From assembly GCA_028532985.1 (NCBI GenBank), contig JANCIK010000007.1, positions 2,356,001 through 2,420,000 on the forward strand: a stretch of DNA of 64,000 nucleotides, read 5' to 3'. This document shows positions 56,221-64,000 of the stretch, one piece after another (positions within the stretch are counted from its first letter, which is position 1; each line of letters starts with the position of its first letter). A model generated the notes under the pieces. The model was not told the origin of the DNA, searched no databases, and saw only the letters and a list, made by a program, of their open reading frames with translations. Source of the DNA: Stropharia rugosoannulata. Its lineage: Eukaryota; Basidiomycota; Agaricomycetes; Agaricales; Strophariaceae. A program made the position numbers and the translations under genes.

Positions 56221-59200
56221 TGCGTCAAGGAGAGGTCGCGTTGATGTTTGATAGAGATGATTGCACGGGGAAAATAGAGATAGCAGGGTACGCGCTACCA
56301 AAGAATAAGAAGCAGTTTGGGAGCGCTGAGCTCAGGGATGTATACATGGCTCAAGCAGTACATGAAGCTAAGATGGAGGATGATGAAAAAGAAAGAATAT
56401 ACAAGTATTTTCAGCAGCGCGAATGGCGCAAAGAGGAAGTAGTCAAGGGAGGGCCTAGAGGGCAGTTCCGCGCATCGCACGAGGAACAGGTCCCTAGTAA
56501 GAAACAAGGAGTAACGCGTAAGCGCTTGACTGGCAAGAATGCCACAACCGTTACGGTGCTCGCAGGAAAGAAGTATAAGCCAGTGGCTGAGAAAGTCAGG
56601 CCCGTCTATCAAGATTTACCAGAGAAGTTTAGAATAGTGAGGGAGATTAAAGGGGACCCACTGAAGGACATGCCACAATTGTCACCACATCCACCAGACT
56701 TCATACCTACAGGTCGGTACACCGCTGAGCGCATGGAAGGGATTGACAAAGCGCATGAAGGGGATTTCCTGTGGTCCGAGGAGTGCAAGTTGGTGCATCA
56801 AGTTTTCATGCAGCAGAATGAGGCATTCGCGTGGGATGACACAGAGAAGGGTAGATTCCGTACAGACTTCTTCCCTCCAGTAGACATTCCCACTGTAGAG
56901 CACACACCTTGGGTATTAAAGAACATCCCGATACCACCTGGGATGTATGAGCGTGTATGTGAATTCATCGCGACCAAGATTCGCGCAGGCACGTATGAGC
57001 CCTCGAGCTCATCGTACCGGTCGCGCTGGTTTACAGTGACTAAGAAAGACGGGGTCTCGTTCAGAATTGTGCACAGTCTTGAACTGTTAAATGCGGTAAC
57101 CATTGCACATTCAGGACTACCTCCAGCAGCGGAGAGTCTAGCAGAGCACTTTGCGGGGCGCGCATGTGGCGGCATCCTGGACTTGTATGTTGGGTACGAT
57201 GAGCGGCTGTTAGCTGAATCCTCTAGAGACCTGACTACATTCCAGACGCCGTTCGGTGCGCTGCGCTTAGTGACCCTTCCTATGGGATGGACGAACTCCG
57301 TGCCCATCTTTCATGAGGATGTCGCATATATATTATGCGATGAAATACCTGAAGTTACAGAGCCCTATATAGACGATGTACCTATTAGGGGACCTAAAAC
57401 GCGCTATGAGTTAGAAGGAGGAGGATACGAGACGATACCAGAGAATAAGGGAATAAGGAGATTCGTATGGGAGCACATGTTGAATGTCAACAGAATCGTG
57501 CAGTGCATGAAATACTCAGGGGGAACATTTAGTGGAAAGAAGTCCATACTGTGCGCGGCTGAGATAGTAGTGGTGGGGCACTTGTGCACATACGAAGGAC
57601 GAAAGCCAGCACCTGATAAAGTGCATGTGATTCTCAATTGGGGACCATGCAAGAATATCAGTGATGTGCGCACATTCATGGGTACAATGGGTCTGCTACG
57701 GATTTACATCTCGGATTACGCGAAGCGCGCAGAGCACATACAGCGGCTATTGCGTGGGAAAGAGCCCTTTGAGTGGGGGCCCGCTCAGCAAGCTAGCATG
57801 GACTCGCTGAAAGACAGTGTGCGCAACGCACATTGCATGAAACCACTGGACTACACATTGCCAGGGCCGATTACTTTGGCTGTAGACACATCATGGCGAG
57901 CAGTAGGATTCTATATTTACCAGCAGGACCCACAAGGTTCGAAGAAAAGGGTATATGCGCGCTTCGGATCAATACTGTTAACGGAACGCGAGCAGCATTT
58001 CTCACAGCCCAAACGGGAGTTGTATGGACTCTTACGTGCGCTGCAAGCCTGTTATTACTGGCTCATCGGTGCGCGCAAGCTGGTGGTGGAAACGGATGCC
58101 AAATACCTGAAGGGCATGTTGGATAATCCGGGCATGGGCCCTAATGCGACTATTAATTGCTGGATAGATAAAATACTTATGTATCACTTCCAGTTGAAAC
58201 ATGTTGCGGGCAAAACCTTTGGTGTGGATGGTTTATCGCGTAGGGAAGGGCAACCTGGAGATGAGGCGTACGCGCACTCCGAAGAAGATGATGATCAGGC
58301 GGTGGGACCGCTCGAATATGAGAAAGTCTATGAAGATGACCCAGATCCCCTGGACTTTGAGGAATTCAAGGAACAGATCGATGATCGCGGAGGGTATCTA
58401 TATACAGGACTCCTCAACGAGTTGTTTGAAGGTCCCACAGCGCGCAAGTTACCAGAAGCGTGCTCTATAGGCTGTTTCCAGCAGGAGCTCGAGCACGCAC
58501 GGAAAGAGACGGAAGCGGAAAAGCGGGCCGTGCGGGACTTCATACAGAAAGAGAGTGTGCCGCTCGCGCAGCGCGAGTACTTAGAGAAATTCATACTAGC
58601 ACACGCGATACCCGACTCTAGAATAGAGGATCTGGAGGATGAGGAGTACGATGAGCGCAACAGGACGTTTGCAGGAAAAGATATGGATGAGAAATTGCCG
58701 ATGATACGCTACTGGTTGCAGAATCCAACCACTAGGCCTAAAGGCATGACGGAGCGAGAATATCAAAACTTTACGAGGAATGCTCGTAACTTCTTCTTAG
58801 ACAAGGATGGGCGGATGTACCGGAGATCCATAGATGACGCGCATAAGTTGGTGATAGATCAGGCGCAGCGGACACGCATGCTGCGCTCAGCGCATGACAG
58901 CTTGGGGCACCGAGGAGCGTATGCTACGCGCAAATTGCTAGCTGAGCGCTTCTGGTGGCCTGAGTTGGAAAGGGATGTCTACTGGTATGTGAAAACATGT
59001 CATGTCTGTCAGTTAAGGCAGAAGACGATCATCCAGATCCCGCGCACCGAGACACACACGCCGTCTATCTTCCAGCAACTACACGCGGACACTATGCACA
59101 TGTCCCCGGCCTCCAATGGGTATAATTACATAGTGCACGGAAGATGTGCGCTGAGCTCATGGGCGGAAGGGCGGCCATTAAAGAAAGAGAATGCCCGTGC

Positions 59201-60155
59201 AATAGCGCAGTGGATATTCGAGGACATTATCTGCCGTTGGGGCTGTCTACAAGAAATCATCACAGATAATGGTGGACCGTTCCGCGCAGCGCTTAAGTAT
59301 TTAGAAAAGAAGTATGGGATTACAGGGATTACCATCTCAGCGTACAACTCGCAGGCGAATGGCAAGATAGAGCGCCCCCATTGGGACATAAGACAGATGT
59401 TGTGGAAAGCGTGTGGAGGAACAGAAGACGCGCATAAGCGTTGGAGTAGGTTCTTCTACCATGTGTTGTGGGCTGATCGAATCACTGTGCGACGAGGATT
59501 CGGGTGTTCCCCATTCTTCATGGTAACGGGCGCGCACCCCATACTACCATTCGACATAGCAGAAGCGACTTGGCTGGTCAAACTACCAGATCGCGTGCTG
59601 ACTACGGAGGAGTTAGTAGGGTATTGCGCGCGCGCACTAGCCAAACATCGCGACACAGTAGAAGAGATGCGCGCATGAGTATCAAAGACGAAAAGAGATG
59701 CGATCAGGGCATTTGAAAAGAAGCACTCGGCTAAAATCCGTGACTATGTGTTTAAGCCAGGAGATGTAGTGCTAATGAGGAACTCGGGCATAGAATCCAG
59801 TCTGAACCGTAAGATGCTTGCACGATGGAACGAGCCTTACATCATTATTGCACGAAAAGATGATGGAGCATACTTAGTGGCAGAGATGGACGGCTCTGTG
59901 TTGAAGGATAAGGTGGCGGCGTTCCGCCTCATTCCCTACTTTGCACGAAGGCAGCTGCGCTTACCGGACGGCTTGGATGATATAATTGATCAGACCAGGG
60001 AGAACCTCGCTAAAATGCTAGAGGCACCGGACTATGAACCAGCTATTCCCAAAGATTATATCTTTGATGAGCCTGGTGTACCCTCGGGTAGCGGTGCGCT
60101 TACAGTGGAAGAAGATGAAGAAGACGATGATGACTGGGGCGAAGAAGACACTTAG
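56217..60155 (+). pseudogene. pol: Pol of Ty3 B with one nonsense codon
   Basis: One frame from the pro overlap to 60155, broken only by TGA at 59676-59678 where A has a sense codon (another CGA-type site). Reverse transcriptase: LDLYVGYDERLL, LRLVTLPMGWTNS, YIDDVPIRG. RNase H: ITLAVDTSWRAVGFYIY, RELYGLLRAL, VVETDAKYLKGM. Integrase: GHRGAYATRKLL with CHVCQLRQK, LHADTMHMSPA, ITDNGGPF, NGKIERPHWDIRQ. After the stop the same frame gives VLMRNSGIESSLNRKM and the GPY/F-like WNEPYIIIARKDDGAYL. There is no chromodomain. Motif GCGCGCA words are frequent in it. The element would be defective without readthrough. Confidence 0.88.
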
Positions 60156-60281
60156 GGATGCGAGTATCGTAGGAAGAAAGCGACCACAATATAATATATT
60201 GGGTAAAGAAGATGGGGAATACAAAGAGAGCTAGCTACAGACGCCCCTTTAAGGCGTGCAGCGCACATTGAGCCAGGCTAT

Positions 60282-61598
60282 CTACTGGGCCGGTTTGTCC
60301 TCGGTGGCAGTAATGCCAGTAACGTCGAGGCTGCGCTGCAAGATGACGAGCTGCTCGACGAGGAGTGCACGGCGCTTGAGGATGAAGTCGACCTTGTGGA
60401 GATCACAAATGATCTCTGCTTGTAAATCACCAATGAGGCAGCGCGTCACCAACTCGGAAGGGTTACCCGTATTAAGGGGTTCCTTAAGGAGGTTAGCGGC
60501 GGCATCAAGACAAGCATTGACCTTGTCATTGTCCAAAACGAGAGAAGTGCCTAAGGGAGAAGGGTTAGAAAAGATCAGTAAGAGAGTGGTGCGGTGCGCG
60601 CACCTTGCATAATAAAAGGAGAGTCGGGGAACGTAGGAACGCCCTCTGAGCCCAGCCTGGCTTTCTTAGGAGAGGCCTCACCTGCAGCGGCGTCACGGAA
60701 TGAGCGACGGAGCTCGGTCTGACGATAAGTCATGCCTCGACCAAGGGGACGAGAGCGGTAACCGGGAGTGTCTCCGCGCTCGCGCTGGTATTTCTATAAG
60801 AATCTAAGTGCGCGCAGCGGAGACGGGTCAAACACACACCTGTTTAGGAGTATCAGGAGGCGCGGTGCGCTTCTTGTTAGGGTTCGGCTCGGGTGTATGC
60901 TGCCTGCTGGGAGGACCTCCCTCAGTCGCGGCTTCAACTTTATCATCGAGGGCCATCTTTTTGAGGAGCATGTAAAGTTGCATGTTAGTGATGTCTGGTA
61001 AAGAAGCGAAGGTTAGCCACACCTTGTCATCATCAGAGTCAGGAGATGTAGTACCTCCAGGCGCGGAGGCGGTCTCAAGGTCCGCAGTTGCGGAACGCGT
61101 AAGAACGCAAATGTTGCGCTGCGCGCACCAAAAAGGAGATTAAGTATAGAAAGGGTTAGGGAAGGAAGATGAACATACCGGTCCAGTAGGGGTATGGGTG
61201 CGCTGACGAGAAGCGGCAGCCTTGGCCTTGAGGACTTGTTCATGCAAGTTGATAAATGCGTTGGCGGCAGGAGAGAAGGAGCGAATGTGGTGGTCAGCCT
61301 CGAGCGACGTGTATATGGCGCGAGTCTCATTGAGGATCTCGATAGCTTCATTGTTGTTTATAATGCGAGTGATACCGCCGTGCGCGTCGCGCCAGCGGTT
61401 CTGCAATCGTGCCAGACGAAGTCAGTAACATACAACAAGGGAACCGCGCGATGCGCGCACCAAATCGACAGCAAGCAGCTCCAGGCTGCCGGTGTAATTG
61501 GCAGGAGTGGCAGAGGCCAACCCACGAATGTCCTGGATCAGCGAGAGTTGATGCTTGACATTGGTGAAGTTAAAAAGAGGAGCATGAGTAGTAGCCAT
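60282..61598 (-). CDS. Cargo gene 4 of Ty3 B (365 aa)
   Basis: Exons 61598-61461, 61400-61179, 61118-60840, 60793-60604 and 60550-60282 join in phase, giving 365 residues with no stop. The start is MATTHAPLFNFTNVKHQLSL. Conserved with A: IQDIRGLASA, NRWRDAHGGITRIINN, LEADHH, DITNMQLYMLLKKMALDDK, GRGMTYRQ, NDKVNACLDAAANLLKEPLN and the C-terminal LQAEIICDLHKVDFILKRRALL. It is a mostly helical protein with no recognised domain. Two of its four introns begin with the family motif GTGCGCGCA, and the others contain it near their 3' ends. A TATA-like GCTATATAAG lies at about 61658-61667 on the minus strand. It starts 127 bp downstream of the pol end, tail to tail with it. Confidence 0.82.
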
Positions 61599-62128
61599 GG
61601 TAGTGGTTGAGAGCAGTAGGAATAAAGTGCGATGCACTCATACAGAGACGGCGAGCGTCTTATATAGCATTCGCTGGTTTGATCAGTGCTGTGCGCAGCT
61701 GGTGACTGACCGAACAGCAGGCCCAAGGAGTTAAAGGAGGGACTTTACAAAAGGGTCCAGATGGGTCATAGCACAGGGCTACACCCGTCTAACGTTACAT
61801 TCACGGAGATTGAGTGGGATGGAAGGGACCTGAATACAAGAGCCCATATAGCAACGAGAAGAAGGGGGGAAGATCGTGCGCGCATCGCAGCAAAAGAGTG
61901 AGCGCATCAGAAGAGATGCAGGTCTTTCCCCGTTTGGCAAAGTGATGTCTGTTTTGGGATTGATGCCGAAAATGCATAACAATGTTACCCGACAGTCTTA
62001 TTTCAAATACAGGGTCATGACACATGTACCAAGGAATAGATGCTAGCTATAACTATAGATAGTTATCAATGGAAAGACAGCAAAATGTCAGTTCGGGAAT
62101 TAGACATCCTAAGAAGTGATTGTCAGGG
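61599..62128. other. Spacer between cargo genes 3 and 4 of B
   Basis: Non-coding; holds the promoter of gene 4 and the 3' region of gene 3. It includes a CGTGCGCGCATCGCAGC motif near 61876. Confidence 0.4.
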
Positions 62129-62645
62129 TCAGCGCAGCGCACGAGGAGAAAGACCCACAGGAAAGAATTCCTCCTGGTAAAAGACCTGGGCGGCATAGTG
62201 GAGTTGTTGGAAGTGTTCAGAGTGAGGGAGGGTGCCGTAGCGCTCAGCATCTGTAGTACCACACAAGCGCAGGATGAGCTCGCTATAGTGAAGCTGAGCG
62301 CACAAGTGCGATAGGCGAGGCGAGTGACAGGTAGCTTCGGTCAGCGCCAGAGCCCGCTACAAGGATGTCAGAGTCGCGGACGAAAAGGGTGGAGAAGGGA
62401 CATGCGCGCACTGCATGGTCTTGAACGTGGCGCATCATGTCTAGGCAGATGGTCATGGGAAGCAGCGGTTCAGTCGCGGCCTCAAGAATAAAATGAAGGG
62501 CGCCTATGTAGATGCGGCAGACGCGCTCATGATCATCGAGCGGAATATCAGCTAGCGCCCGCTTGGGTAGAGCAGCTAAGCGCAAGAAGGAAGGATCGGA
62601 CCTTGCGCGTTGAAGGAGATTACTTTCGGTATCGAAGGAGGGCAT
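62129..62645 (-). CDS. Cargo gene 3 of Ty3 B (132 aa)
   Basis: Exons 62645-62412 (78 codons) and 62293-62129. The start MPSFDTESNLLQRARSDP aligns with the A start MPSLSAESNLLLRAHSDP, so upstream in-frame Met codons are not used here. Conserved: RVCRIYIGALHFIL, MRHVQDHA, then ELILRLCGTTDAERYG and FQQLHYAAQVFYQEEFFP. The intron donor is GTGCGCGCATG and its acceptor lies in TGTGCGCTCAG, both motif-like. Function unknown. Confidence 0.8.
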
Positions 62646-62716
62646 GATGATAAGAGACATGTTCATTTGAGGGATCATATATATCACTAAATGATCCATC
62701 AGAGCCGTGCACGGGC

Positions 62717-63198
62717 TCAATCGTAGCTAATATCATCTACTACAAGGGCAGCATCGGGATCTACGTCTAGAATGGCGGTCCCTGTTGGTTCCGAGGGTGG
62801 GAGATTGTGAAAAGGCATGCCAAGATGGCTGTACCGATCGAGAATGTGAAGAGCAGCGTTGCTGAGCATGCATGCATCGAAATGATCATCGCTAAATCTG
62901 CGCTGAGCGCGGCCTTCGTAAAACACGATCGTCATGACTAAAGGCAGGAATTGGCGGTTGAAGTCGATAAAACGCAAAGGCAGTGTAATCCGATCCTGGA
63001 GGAAAGCGTTAGCATAAAGAAGTGCCTGCATGAACCTAAGGAGGTTACCAGTGCGCGCACGAGGGACTGAGCAGACTGTAGAGGAAAGTGAAAAGGGCCG
63101 TTGTGGCAGTCCTCTGCGAGCTCCGCATGAATGGCGAGTTGTCTCAGTAAAACAGTGAATTGGCGAGCGACAGCGGTGCGCTGATATCGGAGAGCCAT
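62717..63198 (-). CDS. Cargo gene 2 of Ty3 B (142 aa)
   Basis: Exons 63198-63049 and 62995-62717 with a 53-bp intron. The product starts MALRYQRTAVARQFTVLLRQ and includes TLPLRFIDFNRQF, MTIVFYEGRAQRRFSDDHFD, ILDRYSHLGMPFHNLP and DPDAALVVDD. It keeps the middle segment that is out of frame in A, so it is the better reference copy. Function unknown. Confidence 0.82.
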
Positions 63199-63218
63199 AG
63201 AAGGCAGTAAAGAAACTG

Positions 63219-63246
63219 TCAACTGGGGACAGTTGAATTTATAGTA
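63219..63246 (-). promoter_or_regulatory. TATA box and hairpin upstream of cargo gene B2
   Basis: On the minus strand CTATAAAT (about 63245-63238) leads directly into TCAACTG-TCCC-CAGTTGA (63236-63219), 20 bp before the ATG. Same layout as at 41919-41944 in A. Confidence 0.6.
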
Positions 63247-63699
63247 GGGGGGAGAGATGGCCTAGCCAAGCAGAGATAAATCCAGGAGCCTAAGGAGATA
63301 AGGAGATAATACAAAAAGGGCAGAAGTAGCAGTTGGTTAGCGTATACGCATAGGCACATCTTTCATATGCGCGCATCGCACCTACACTTGCCCACAGTAG
63401 AAAGACAGGAGCAAAAGTTGGTGGATACATATAAGCAGGTGGACACTGGTCATATGCGCGCATGGCACTTGTAACAGCTTAAGAGGAACCAGGCTATTAG
63501 ATATCTTAAAAGACAGAAAGAACTTAGGTTCACACAAGGAAGAGAAAAGAAAAGCATATATAGAAGCATATCTTAATACATAGTACAGGCCTATTTTACA
63601 TATGCTAGGTAAAATAGGGTCAAGACAAGGAAGAAAAGAGAGGGCAAGAAAAGAAAAGAAGTCCAAAAGGGGGCATTCAATGCACGCATCGTGAAACAC
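63247..63699. other. Spacer between cargo genes 1 and 2 of B
   Basis: Non-coding. Contains ATGCGCGCATCGCACC near 63367 and ATGCGCGCATGGCAC near 63455. Confidence 0.4.
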
Positions 63700-64000
63700 C
63701 TAGGCCTCCGTTGCGTGCCCGTCCTCATCACAGGAAGCCTCAGGGCTCGACTCGGGAACAACGGACGCGGACTTATGGGGACGAGAGGGAGCTTTCCCCT
63801 TGCCCTTCGAAGAACTCGCCCCCTTGCCCTTCGAAGAACTCGCCCCCTTGCCCTTCGAAGAACTCGCCCCCTTGCCTTTTGAAGAACTCGCTTTGGAGGC
63901 GGCAGGGCTGGAGGTGCGCTGCGCACGCGGGACGATTTTAGTAGCAGCAGAGGGTTGTTCTGCGGACCCAGAGGTGGAAGGTTCGAAACGGGGATGTGCA
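63700..64000 (-). CDS. Cargo gene 1 of Ty3 B, C-terminal part only (runs off window)
   Basis: The frame enters from 64000 and ends at 63700 with ...HATEA. It is Ser/Ala/Lys/Pro-rich like the end of A cargo gene 1 and occupies the same position in the conserved gene order. It has four copies of an ASSSKGKG unit encoded by a 24-bp tandem repeat (about 63790-63885). The Cys cluster, if present, is beyond the window. Assignment rests on order and composition, so it is tentative. Confidence 0.6.
   Translation of the reverse strand, partial: AHPRFEPSTSGSAEQPSAATKIVPRAQRTSSPAASKASSSKGKGASSSKGKGASSSKGKGASSSKGKGKAPSRPHKSASVVPESSPEASCDEDGHATEA

Larger units (their letters stand above)
35272..64000 (+). 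mobile_element. Giant Ty3/gypsy retrotransposon B (3' end outside window), split by element A
   Basis: Order: 5' LTR (35272-36978), primer-binding site, gag (split at 37727/53559 by element A), pro, pol to 60155, then at least four antisense spliced genes to the window edge. Without A, at least 12.9 kb lie in the window. The dispersed word family here is TGCGCGCATCGCA / GTGCGC...GCGCAC. Two nonsense changes in pro and pol (both CGA to TGA) show this copy is older and defective, although the cargo genes read open. Confidence 0.88.

Noticed and set aside
60994..61023. A 28-bp intron in cargo gene B4 at GTGTGGC...ACCAG
   Set aside because: Too short, and removing it breaks the frame; the sequence reads through in frame instead.
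63780..63890. Short tandem repeats as a possible CRISPR-like array
   Set aside because: 24-bp direct tandem units without spacers, in frame inside a Ser/Lys-rich coding region.

Overview
The window looks like a transposon-dense part of a nuclear genome from a basidiomycete fungus, probably Agaricomycetes. The grounds are 43-70 bp GT-AG (sometimes GC-AG) introns, a HET-domain gene, a KDZ transposase with a CxC2 cysteine cluster, a fungal TET/JBP dioxygenase and Ty3 polyproteins with YIDD reverse transcriptase. No rRNA, tRNA or CRISPR array was seen.

Layout. 1-3425: one host-type gene (HET domain, minus strand) and gene-poor DNA. 3426-4755 (plus five bases at 32349-32353): a TA-flanked, mariner-like non-autonomous element. 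It is split by a giant DNA transposon at 4756-32341 (27.6 kb) with 799-bp terminal inverted repeats and a 7-bp target duplication. Without its two nested guests the giant is about 15.6 kb. It carries five spliced genes: a 797-aa Cys-rich coiled-coil protein (+), a 682-aa AT-hook protein (-), a 1185-aa KDZ transposase (+), a 598-aa acidic-repeat protein (+) and a 375-aa TET/JBP 5-methylcytosine dioxygenase (-). A complete Ty3 element with identical LTRs (10080-17718) splits the AT-hook gene exactly in frame. A complete hAT element (19590-23912) sits between the divergent AT-hook and transposase genes.

32356-35271: a fold-back repeat, short GC-rich repeats, a probable solo LTR and otherwise featureless DNA. 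35272-64000: a giant Ty3 retrotransposon B (plus strand, 3' end beyond the window), whose gag gene is split by a related giant Ty3 element A (37728-53554, minus strand). Both have gag, pro and pol in three frames with candidate -1 slippery sites. Both carry, between pol and the 3' LTR, the same four spliced cargo genes antisense to pol.

Most interesting signal. Three of the elements are each peppered, in LTR/TIR, introns, spacers and exons alike, with their own short GC-rich, CpG-bearing near-palindrome: CCG(G/C)CGG in the KDZ giant, CCGCTNAGCGG half-sites in Ty3 A, and TGCGCGCATCGCA-like sites in Ty3 B. At aligned places A and B carry their own motif. Together with Cys-rich, possibly DNA-binding cargo proteins and a TET enzyme, this suggests element-encoded, sequence-specific anti-silencing or recognition systems. 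That function is inference; the motifs and gene sets are visible in the sequence.
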